This document shows positions 6,837 to 12,812 of a stretch of 15,012 bases of DNA, in pieces; the stretch's first letter is position 1, and the number at the start of each line of letters is the position of its first letter. Under the pieces are notes generated by a model. That model made no database searches. It was not told the DNA's origin and was given only the letters and a program-made list of their open reading frames with translations. The translations under genes and the position numbers were made by a program. Location of the stretch: NCBI GenBank assembly GCA_934654815.1, contig CAKUGU010000050.1, forward strand, positions 1 to 15,012, in the 5' to 3' direction. The DNA comes from an uncultured Ellagibacter sp. Lineage in GTDB: Bacteria > Actinomycetota > Coriobacteriia > Coriobacteriales > Eggerthellaceae.

Positions 6837-8875
6837 CGAGAGTCCTCCGGCAAGCGCCCTGCCGCTGCAGCTGCCGCGACGACGCTGCGCACGACGTCGC
6901 CTTCGGTTGCGAGCCCGCGGGCGGCAACGGGTATTCCGCGCGTGCGCAGAAGGCGCGCGACGCGTTCCGCCGACGTGGTGGAAAGCCCGATCGCCTCGAG
7001 TTCGTCGGCGCGGGAAAACACCTTGTCGGGAGCGCCTTCCATGACGAGCTTGCCTTCGTTCATGATGGCGACGCGGCTTGCGAGCGCCGCGAGGTCGTCC
7101 ATGTTGTGGGACACCATGACGACGGTGAGCCCCTCTTCGTGCAGCCGCGCGACCATGGTAAGGAAGCTCTCGCGGGCGGCGGGGTCGAGGCCGGCGGCCG
7201 GCTCGTCGAACACGAGCACGCGCGGCCTCATGGCGAGCACGCCGGCGAACGCCACGCGGCGCTTCTGACCGCCTGAAAGCTCGAAGGGGCTTTTCGCCTT
7301 GACGGCCGCAGGGTCGAGCCCGACCGCCCGAAGCGACTCGTCGACCCGAGCGTCGATTTCCTCTTCGGCGAGCCCGAGGTTGCGCGGCCCGAACGCGACG
7401 TCCTCGGCCACGGTCGCGGCGAACAGCTGGTTTTCGGGGTATTGGAACACGACGCCGACGATCGCTCGCGCGTCCTGGGCCGCGCGTTTGTCGGCGATGT
7501 CGCGCCCGCAGACGAGTACCCGGCCCGAGGTGGGGTGGAGAATGCCGTTCAGATGCTGGATGAGCGTCGACTTTCCCGACCCCGTATGCCCGGCGATCCC
7601 CAAAAACTCGCCTTCGCGTATGGCGAGCGACACGCCCTCGAGCGCCCAGGCGGCGTCGGGGCTATTCCCCCATTTCGCCTGCTTGGTAGCTGTTTTCGTG
7701 CCGCGTTTCCTCTGCCGCTTCGCAAGGGCGGTATCGTAGGTGTAGGAAACGTTTTCGAGTTCGATGAGCGGGGCGGCGGCGTTTGCGGCCTGCGCGTCTT
7801 CGCGTTCCCGGCGAGGCTCGCCTTCGGCGTCCGTTGCCGGCGGCTGCGTGGCGTTCGCGGTCGGCATGTGCGTGGCGCCGGCGGTCATCGTGCGTTCCTG
7901 CGCTTCTGTGGCTGCGCTGCGAGCCGCCTTCCCCCCGACGAACGCGCACACGTTCTCGACGAGCTCGCCTTCGGTCACGGCGGAGGCGATCGGCACGCCT
8001 GCACGCGCGATCGCGTGCGACACGTGCGCCGCGAAGGGGACTTCCAGGTTCAAGCGCTCAAGCAGCTTCTCGTCGGCGAGCACTTCCTTAGGCGCGCCCT
8101 CGCAGGCGACGCGTCCCGCTTCCATCACGATGACGCGGTCGGCGAGGGCGGCTTCCTCCATGAAGTGGGTGATCATGACGACGGTCATCCCCTCGCGCGC
8201 GAGCTTGCGCACCACGCGCATGAGTCCGCGCCGCCCGCGCGGGTCGAGCATCGCCGATGCCTCGTCGAGCACGAGGATCCGCGGGTTCATGGCGAGCGCG
8301 CCGGCGATGGCGACGCGCTGCTTCTGCCCGCCCGAAAGCGCGTAGGTCTCGTGCTTCTCGAATCCCGAAAGCCCCACGTCGGCAAGGCGGTCGGTCACGC
8401 GGCGGCGCAGCTCGGGCGCGGGAACCCCGAGGTTTTCCGGCCCGAACGCCACGTCGTCCTCTACGAGCGACGCCACGAGCTGGTCGTCGGGGTTCTGGAA
8501 CACCATGCCTGCCGACTGGCGCACCGCATAGGTGAGCGCCTCGTCGGAGGTGTCCATGCCGTTCACGAGAACGCTGCCTTCATCGGGAGTGAGCAGGGCG
8601 TTCACATGCTTGGCGAACGTCGACTTCCCCGAGCCGTTCCCGCCGAGGATGCACGTGAACTCGCCGGGGCGGATGCGTGCGTCAAGGCCATCGAGGGCGA
8701 ACGAGTCGCCGTCGTAGGTGAACCTCACGCCGCGTGCGTCGATGGCGAGGGGCGCGTATCCCGCAGCTTTCTCGGCGTGCGCGGGAGAGGGCGTCGCCTC
8801 TTGCGCGGTGGGGGACGAGCCTTCCTGCTCGCTTGCGTTCACGGTGCCCATGGAATTGCCGGCGGGATTCATCAT
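6833..8875 (-). CDS. ecfA: Fused ECF transporter ATPase EcfA1-EcfA2 (two ABC domains)
   Basis: A 680-residue polypeptide contains both ATPases that are normally separate subunits. Domain 1 (about 43-320) has Walker A GGNGSGKST (78-86), Q-loop FQNPDDQ (126-132), LSGGQKQR (180-187), Walker B LVLDEA (201-206) and H237. The LDEASAMLDP version is EcfA1-like. Domain 2 (about 368-640) has GHTGSGKST (429-437), FQYPENQ (477-483), LSGGQKRR (533-540), FDEPAAGLDP (556-565) and H590, which is EcfA2-like. A linker of about 45 Ala/Thr/Pro-rich residues (321-365) joins them. Domain 2 carries a Lys/Arg-rich insertion near 385-401. The first 40 residues are low-complexity. The start is the first of two adjacent ATGs; the GAAAGG before it overlaps the end of ribU at a slightly long spacing of 13. 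Fusions are known elsewhere (YkoD-type), so this is uncommon rather than unique. It energises riboflavin uptake with EcfT and RibU. Confidence 0.93.
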   Translation of the reverse strand: MMNPAGNSMGTVNASEQEGSSPTAQEATPSPAHAEKAAGYAPLAIDARGVRFTYDGDSFALDGLDARIRPGEFTCILGGNGSGKSTFAKHVNALLTPDEGSVLVNGMDTSDEALTYAVRQSAGMVFQNPDDQLVASLVEDDVAFGPENLGVPAPELRRRVTDRLADVGLSGFEKHETYALSGGQKQRVAIAGALAMNPRILVLDEASAMLDPRGRRGLMRVVRKLAREGMTVVMITHFMEEAALADRVIVMEAGRVACEGAPKEVLADEKLLERLNLEVPFAAHVSHAIARAGVPIASAVTEGELVENVCAFVGGKAARSAATEAQERTMTAGATHMPTANATQPPATDAEGEPRREREDAQAANAAAPLIELENVSYTYDTALAKRQRKRGTKTATKQAKWGNSPDAAWALEGVSLAIREGEFLGIAGHTGSGKSTLIQHLNGILHPTSGRVLVCGRDIADKRAAQDARAIVGVVFQYPENQLFAATVAEDVAFGPRNLGLAEEEIDARVDESLRAVGLDPAAVKAKSPFELSGGQKRRVAFAGVLAMRPRVLVFDEPAAGLDPAARESFLTMVARLHEEGLTVVMVSHNMDDLAALASRVAIMNEGKLVMEGAPDKVFSRADELEAIGLSTTSAERVARLLRTRGIPVAARGLATEGDVVRSVVAAAAAAGRLPEDSR

Positions 8876-8881
8876 GGTAAA

Positions 8882-9481
8882 CTAACGGCCTTTCACCTGG
8901 TTTTTCTTCGGCGTGATGAGGTTCGAGATCGCCTTGTACACGATCAGCGTCAGAAGCGAGTTCAGCACCGTCTTGATCAGGTTGAACGGAACGACGGCAG
9001 GAAGGATGAGCGGCATGATCGCGTCGGGCGTGCCGTACCAGAAGGCCACGCCGATGGTGAGGTTGGCCACGACGCCGCCCAAGGTCGCGGTGACGACGCC
9101 GACGATGAGGCCTGCGATCGCGCCTTGAAGCGTGCGCTTCTTGCGGTAGATGAGCGCGGCGGGCACCACGAAGAACAGCGTGGCGCAGATGTTCATGAGC
9201 GACCCGACCCATTCGCCTAGGATCAGGCCGTGGATGACCGCGGCGATGGCGCCGACGACGAAGCCCGCGCCCGGGCCGTACGCGAAGCCGCACACCATGG
9301 CGGGCACGAGCGAGGGGTCGTAGGTCAGGAAGGGCGCTGCGGGCAGAAGCGGGATCTGCACGAACGAGAAGAGCGAGGACAGCGCGCACATGAGCGCCAT
9401 CGTGACGAGCTGCCGCGTGCTCCAGCGGTTCGTGTTCTCGAGAGGGGCCACAGGTTTCTTCGCAGCTTGGTTTGCGGGCAT
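8882..9481 (-). CDS. ribU: Riboflavin ECF transporter S component RibU
   Basis: This 199-residue membrane protein is the substrate-binding (S) subunit. After a cytoplasmic tail of about 24 residues it has roughly six hydrophobic helices. Family landmarks are LVTMALMCALSSLFSFVQIP (26-45), LPAAPFLTYDPSLVPAM, where the FLTYDPS segment contributes to the riboflavin site in RibU proteins, FAYGPGAGFVVGA, and a C-terminal helix ending in NLITPKK. Specificity for riboflavin is supported independently by the FMN riboswitch directly upstream. The ATG is preceded by AAAAGGAGG at 7 bases. The 19 in-frame codons further upstream overlap the terminator poly-T region and are not coding. The fused ecfA gene follows after six bases and ecfT overlaps it, giving a complete transporter in one operon. 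This is a dedicated arrangement rather than the shared-module type with scattered S genes, although other S components may exist elsewhere. Confidence 0.92.
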   Translation of the reverse strand: MPANQAAKKPVAPLENTNRWSTRQLVTMALMCALSSLFSFVQIPLLPAAPFLTYDPSLVPAMVCGFAYGPGAGFVVGAIAAVIHGLILGEWVGSLMNICATLFFVVPAALIYRKKRTLQGAIAGLIVGVVTATLGGVVANLTIGVAFWYGTPDAIMPLILPAVVPFNLIKTVLNSLLTLIVYKAISNLITPKKNQVKGR

Positions 9482-9536
9482 GGAAGCCTCCTTTTCGCGC
9501 AAGGTGGTTCGGTCCGGGTCCGTCTTCCCCTTGCAC

Positions 9537-9579
9537 AAAAAGACGAGCCCGCATGAATTCGTCAGTCATACGGGCTCGT
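9537..9579 (-). terminator. Intrinsic terminator/attenuator of the FMN riboswitch
   Basis: On the minus strand ACGAGCCCG pairs perfectly with CGGGCTCGT. The helix continues through one G-U pair and ATGA/TCAT, giving a 14-bp stem (9543-9556 with 9566-9579) and a 9-nt loop, followed by TCTTTTTG (9536-9543). It sits between the aptamer and the ribU RBS, the expected place for FMN-dependent premature termination. Confidence 0.9.
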
Positions 9580-9623
9580 AAATTCGCAGGTAACGCGCAC
9601 GCCATAAGCGTGCACGCGCGAAC

Positions 9624-9812
9624 TTCTGCCTCTTCCATCCGGACTGTGACCGTTGGTCCCGGATTCTCACCGGGTCAGCCGTTCGCGGGAAGGGGCCTTA
9701 AACGCTTGCGGCGCGGGCCTTCTTCCTGCGTTCGGGTCGCGGACTTCCGGGTTTTGCGCGATGCGCGCCCGGTTACCGCCAGTGGGGAATCTCACCCCGC
9801 CCTGAAACAGAA
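9624..9812 (-). promoter_or_regulatory. FMN riboswitch (RFN element) controlling ribU-ecfA-ecfT
   Basis: Read on the minus strand the element starts with P1 strand TTCTGTTTC (9812-9804), then GGGCGGGGTGAGATTCCCC and CTGGCGGTAA. It ends with CCCGGTGAGAATCCGGG, CCAACGGTCACAGTCC and GGATGGAAGAGG. These are the conserved RFN blocks in the right order. P1 closes with GAGGCAGAA (9632-9624), 9 bp including two G-U pairs. The central variable region is somewhat long, making the aptamer about 189 nt. FMN binding should favour the terminator at 9537-9579 and so lower riboflavin transporter expression. The element has its own promoter just upstream. Confidence 0.97.
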
Positions 9813-9826
9813 TTCATCTAGCGCGC

Positions 9827-9855
9827 ATTGTAGGGCCGATGCCCCGCTGCCGCAA
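9827..9855 (-). promoter_or_regulatory. Promoter of the riboswitch/ribU operon
   Basis: On the minus strand TTGCGG (9855-9850) and TACAAT (9832-9827) are separated by exactly 17 bp. The predicted start near 9820 puts the 5' end about 8 nt before P1 of the riboswitch, as expected. The -10 matches the sigma70 consensus at five of six positions and the -35 at three. Confidence 0.7.
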
Positions 9856-10023
9856 CCCCTTTCCAGCGGCGTTTCGACGGAATCGCCGTTTTTCTCGCAA
9901 TGAAGGCTCGAGGGCGGTCGAACTCGCCTTTGGCCTTACTTATCTCAACAAGAATCCTCGTTTAATGGCGTCGATCGTTCATCGCGAAGCTCCTTCCATG
10001 AACGTGACATCGCCGCCGGCGGG
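9856..10023. other. Non-coding stretch with no recognised feature
   Basis: This segment lies upstream of the ribU promoter and before the putative rightward promoter at 10024. It has no reading frame with a plausible RBS and no homology that I recognise. It is less GC-rich than its surroundings around 9938-9965. I see no structured RNA in it beyond a 4-bp GGCG/CGCC hairpin. Confidence 0.4.
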
Positions 10024-10051
10024 TTGGACACCGCTATTGTCGGCCTAATCT
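10024..10051 (+). promoter_or_regulatory. Putative rightward promoter of a short transcript
   Basis: TTGGAC (10024-10029) and TAATCT (10046-10051) are 16 bp apart on the plus strand and would start a transcript near 10058. That transcript would end at the hairpin 10111-10155, about 100 nt long. It contains AGGAGGG (10066-10072) and a 25-codon frame from ATG 10085 to TGA 10162. The RBS spacing of 12 is long and the frame runs through the hairpin, so I do not call it a gene. Confidence 0.3.
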
Positions 10052-10110
10052 GTGGATATGCATGCAGGAGGGTTCCGACTTTCTATGTCCTGCTTATATC
10101 GTCTTGTACG

Positions 10111-10155
10111 CGAAAGGGTTGCCCTGGAATTCTTCAGGGGCAACCCTTTCGTTTT
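10111..10155 (+). terminator. Strong hairpin followed by T-run, putative intrinsic terminator
   Basis: The arms CGAAAGGGTTGCCC (10111-10124) and GGGCAACCCTTTCG (10138-10151) pair perfectly over 14 bp around a 13-nt loop containing GAATTC. TTTT follows at 10152-10155. The T-run is on the plus strand, yet no plus-strand gene is recognised upstream, which is why a short non-coding or leader transcript is suspected. On the minus strand no T-run follows the stem, so it is unlikely to terminate the leftward MFS transcript. Confidence 0.6.
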
Positions 10156-10232
10156 GCCTTGATGCGTGGAGGCTTGAATGCGGAATGTGATGTTGAAGCT
10201 CGATGCGATGCCGAGCCCAGGGGCGGAGCGGC

Positions 10233-10597
10233 GTGGCGGTGAAGGCCGCTTTTGCAAGGCGGCCTGCGGTTTTGCCTCCCAGAATGGCGGGCAACGACGG
10301 TTTTGCAAAGAGGAGCGCAGTTTGCGTGCTCTCTATGGCGGCCTGTGACGCTTTTGCAAGCCCGGAGTCTATTTCGGGCGCGCAAACCCGGCGCAGGCCG
10401 CCAAATCGCCCATCTTGCGTTTGCAAACCCGTCACAGCCCGCCATTTCAAGCGGCGAAAACGGTTCAGCGTTTGCAAACCCGTCGCAAGCTGCCATTTCG
10501 CAAGGGAAAATCGCCCTCCCGTTTGCAAAAGCGGTATAGGCAGCCATCCTCCAAGGGGGGCCGCTTGCCCGTTTGCAAAGCCGTCGCAGGCTGTCAC
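10233..10597. repeat. Array of eight 28-bp repeats on a 51-bp period, three facing five
   Basis: The unit reads roughly ATGGCGGCCTGYGACG followed by GGTTTGCAAACG (28 bp, aligned without gaps). Plus-strand copies are at 10233-10260, 10284-10311 and 10335-10362. Minus-strand copies are at 10377-10404, 10418-10445, 10469-10496, 10520-10547 and 10570-10597. The centres of the palindromic TTTGCAAA core are 51, 51, then (across the inversion) 26 and 41, then 51, 51 and 50 bp apart. Spacers of about 23 bp are unrelated to one another. The best pair matches at 24 of 28 positions; the outer copies and the minus-strand copy at 10377-10404 are most diverged (its core is TTTGCGCG). The array lies between the MFS-CBS stop (10622) and the hairpin at 10111-10155. 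It is too degenerate for a CRISPR array and has no cas genes nearby. Function is unknown. Confidence 0.85.
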
Positions 10598-10621
10598 GCG
10601 CCTCCGTTCGAGCTGTCTTCC

Positions 10622-12622
10622 TTAGCCTTCCACCTGCGGTTTCCCGGTCGTTTCTCGTGCGGTGCTCAGGATGATGCTGTGCAGGATGTTGCGGCGGGAG
10701 AGCGCGCCGACGAGAACGCCGTCGCGCGTGACGGGCATCTTCTTGATTCGGCGCTTGGCGAGGATACCGCACGCCACATCGAGCGGGGTGCTCGCGTCCA
10801 CGGAAACCACGCGTTTCGTCGCCAGGCTCATGACGTTGAGCCCGCTGAGCGCCGCGACGCGCGCCTCGAGCGCCTCGTCGTCCTTCACGGACAGGCTCAT
10901 GCCGGCCGACGGGCTCGCTACGTTGAGCTCGATGCGCGAAAGGTAGCGCATGATGTCGCCGTCGGTCACGTAGCCGACGAGCCGGCCCTCGCCGTCGACC
11001 ACCGAAACTCCCGTCGTGTCGGTGTCCGCGATGAGTTCGACTACTTCTCCCATGGTCGCCGTGTCGCGCACCGTGGCGGCGTGGGGGTTCATGGCTTGCT
11101 CAAGCGTGAGACCGGCGAGTGCGGTGCTCGCCACCCTTGCGAACGCGGGCGAGGGGTCGGCGACGGGCCCACCTGCGCTCACGTCCCCGCGCGTTCCGCT
11201 CACGCCTGTCGGCGCCGAAGAAGCGGCCGGCGCGCCCGCGGCCTTCTTATCGCGAACGAACACCAGGATGAGCACGACGGAGCACGCGGCCAGAAGCGCC
11301 GTCGTGCAGAACGACGCGTGATAGCCGAAGAACGTGCGCGCCGTCCCGTCAAGCCAGCTCGCCTGTCCCGACGCCGCCGAGGCGACCGACACGAGAAGCG
11401 CCGTGCCGAACGAAGCCGCGACCTGGTTCAACGTGTTGCTCGTGGACTGGGCGTGCTGGATGGCCTCGTTGGGAAGCGAGTTCACGCCCCAGGTGTTCAC
11501 GGGCGTCATCGTGAACTGGATGCCCACGGCGATGATGGCGTAGAAAACCGACACGGCCACGATGTGCGAGTCGGCGCGCAGCGAGACGAGCCCCGCGACT
11601 CCTGCGACGATCACGACCGTGCCCAAGAGCACGGGCCTGCGCACACCGTGCTTGTCGAACAGGCGTCCTGCGAGAAGCCCGGTGAACGCGCCGATGAGGG
11701 CGCCCGGCAGAAGCGTCATGCCGCTCACCGTGGCGCTTTCCCCGAGCACGCCCTGGATGTAGAGCGGCATAATGGTCTCCATGCCGATGAGCGCCGCTTG
11801 GAACAGCGCGACGATGATGACGACCGTGCGGTATTGCGGCGTCTTCAGGATGTCGATGCGCAGCATGGGCTCCTCAAGATGCAGCTGGCGATATGCGTAC
11901 AGGCCGATGACGGCGATCCCGACCACGACGAGGGTGCAGGTGAGGGCGATGTTCTCGGTCGAGCTGAACGACGAGAGCCCGTAGAGCAGGCTGACGAGGC
12001 CCACCGTCGACAGCACCACGGAGGGCGCGTCGAAGCGCGTGCGCTTGAACTCCCCGAACGGGGCGAGCTCCTTCACGGCGAGCAACAGGATGACGACGGC
12101 GAGCACGGCGACCGTGCCGAAGATGGCGCGCCAGCCCAAAGCGTCGACCAGCACGCCCGAAAGCGACGGGCCGATGGTGGGCGCGAACCCGATGATGAGC
12201 CCGACGATGCCCATGGCCGATCCGCGGCGCTCACGCGGGATGATGAGCAGCACGATGCTGAAGACCATCGGCATGACGAACCCGGTGGCCGACGCCTGCA
12301 TGATGCGGCCTGCGAGCAGCAACGGAAACACCGGCGCCGTTGCGGCGACGAGACTGCCGCAGCTGAAGATCGCGAGTCCGCCGATGAACAGCCGGCGCGT
12401 CGAGAAGCGTCCCATCAGGTAGGCGGCAAGCGGGATGACGACCGCCTCGGTGAGAGCGTATCCTGAGGTCAGCCACTGCACGGTGGTGGAGCTGACGGCA
12501 AGATCGCTCATGATGGTGGGCAGCGCCGGTGTGAGCAGCGTGGCATTCAGCACGGTCAGAAAAGCGCCTGATAAGAGCACGGCCATCATTCTGAACTGGC
12601 TTTTCGAGATTCCTAAACCCAT
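10622..12622 (-). CDS. DHA2-type MFS transporter fused to a C-terminal CBS domain pair
   Basis: A 666-residue protein. Residues 1-457 form a drug:H+ antiporter-2-like MFS domain with about 14 hydrophobic segments, an N-terminal LNATLLTPALPTIMSD (25-40, where relatives have an acidic LDxTIVNVALP motif) and the antiporter motif GFAPTIGPSLSGVLVD (145-160). A flexible Ala/Gly/Ser linker (458-500) leads to two CBS domains. CBS1 covers about 507-562 (EQAMNPHAATVRD ... GRLVGYVTDGDIMRYLSR). CBS2 covers about 597-650 (VMSLATKRVVSVDAS ... DGVLVGALSRRNILHSI). CBS pairs bind adenine nucleotides and act as sensors in channels and transporters, so nucleotide control of efflux is an inference. The substrate is unknown. 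The start ATG has AGAGGAGGT 5 bases upstream. The first-motif acidic residue is replaced by Asn (N26), so proton coupling may differ. It is divergent from a MarR regulator that probably represses it. Confidence 0.92.
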   Translation of the reverse strand: MGLGISKSQFRMMAVLLSGAFLTVLNATLLTPALPTIMSDLAVSSTTVQWLTSGYALTEAVVIPLAAYLMGRFSTRRLFIGGLAIFSCGSLVAATAPVFPLLLAGRIMQASATGFVMPMVFSIVLLIIPRERRGSAMGIVGLIIGFAPTIGPSLSGVLVDALGWRAIFGTVAVLAVVILLLAVKELAPFGEFKRTRFDAPSVVLSTVGLVSLLYGLSSFSSTENIALTCTLVVVGIAVIGLYAYRQLHLEEPMLRIDILKTPQYRTVVIIVALFQAALIGMETIMPLYIQGVLGESATVSGMTLLPGALIGAFTGLLAGRLFDKHGVRRPVLLGTVVIVAGVAGLVSLRADSHIVAVSVFYAIIAVGIQFTMTPVNTWGVNSLPNEAIQHAQSTSNTLNQVAASFGTALLVSVASAASGQASWLDGTARTFFGYHASFCTTALLAACSVVLILVFVRDKKAAGAPAASSAPTGVSGTRGDVSAGGPVADPSPAFARVASTALAGLTLEQAMNPHAATVRDTATMGEVVELIADTDTTGVSVVDGEGRLVGYVTDGDIMRYLSRIELNVASPSAGMSLSVKDDEALEARVAALSGLNVMSLATKRVVSVDASTPLDVACGILAKRRIKKMPVTRDGVLVGALSRRNILHSIILSTARETTGKPQVEG

Positions 12623-12679
12623 GTAACCTCCTCTGCGGCCTCCGGGCAGCGCTGTGCGGGGCGTTGCCTTGAGACATTA

Positions 12680-12707
12680 TTGATAATAATCAAGCGACAA
12701 ATATCAA
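12680..12707. promoter_or_regulatory. MarR-type operator O1 with an abutting degenerate copy
   Basis: TTGATAATAATCAA (12680-12693) is an inverted repeat of TTGAT around AATA. GCGACAAATATCAA (12694-12707) abuts it and matches the second operator at 10 of 14 positions. Both lie around the predicted transcription start of the MFS gene, where a bound repressor would block transcription. Assignment to the adjacent MarR protein is by context. Confidence 0.55.
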
Positions 12708-12712
12708 TCGAC

Positions 12713-12743
12713 AGTATAGCGACAGACTATTGACATTTATCAA
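12713..12743 (-). promoter_or_regulatory. Putative promoter of the MFS-CBS gene
   Basis: On the minus strand TTGATA (12743-12738) and TATACT (12718-12713) are 19 bp apart. The spacing is long for sigma70, but the -10 is good. The predicted start is near 12706 and the leader about 84 nt. The -35 lies inside operator O2. Confidence 0.4.
12730..12743. promoter_or_regulatory. MarR-type operator O2, over the marR -35 box
   Basis: TTGACATTTATCAA shares the pattern TTGAYAWTWATCAA with O1 and starts exactly 50 bp from it. It contains the consensus -35 TTGACA of the marR promoter, so the site predicts autorepression as well as repression of the divergent transporter. Confidence 0.55.
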
Positions 12744-12758
12744 TCGCAAACACAAAAT
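12730..12758 (+). promoter_or_regulatory. Promoter of the MarR-family gene
   Basis: TTGACA (12730-12735, full consensus) and CAAAAT (12753-12758) are 17 bp apart on the plus strand. The predicted start near 12765 leaves a leader of about 48 nt before the ATG at 12813. Confidence 0.6.
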
Positions 12759-12812
12759 GGACGGAAAACGGCGGTCAATGGCGCGTTGCGCGCCTCGGGT
12801 AAGGCGAATCAC

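Noticed and set aside
6013..6927. N-terminal extension of the PNPOx-like protein across ecfT
   Set aside because: The extra 305 residues are an out-of-frame reading of ecfT. A good RBS sits just before 6012.
7442..9220. A 592-codon plus-strand open frame across ecfA and ribU
   Set aside because: It is a shadow of the minus-strand operon. It lacks any recognisable motif and crosses two well-supported genes.
10233..10597. CRISPR array
   Set aside because: Repeats diverge at several positions per unit, orientation flips within the array, spacers are about 23 bp and no cas gene is present in the window.
10134..10772. Repeat-peptide coding gene on the minus strand across the array
   Set aside because: The frame overlaps the end of the MFS-CBS gene out of frame, lacks an RBS and dissolves into low-complexity sequence beyond the minus-oriented units.
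10415..12466. A 683-codon plus-strand open frame opposite the MFS-CBS gene
   Set aside because: It is His/Asp/Arg-rich antisense translation of hydrophobic codons, with no domain; the opposite strand has clear MFS and CBS domains.
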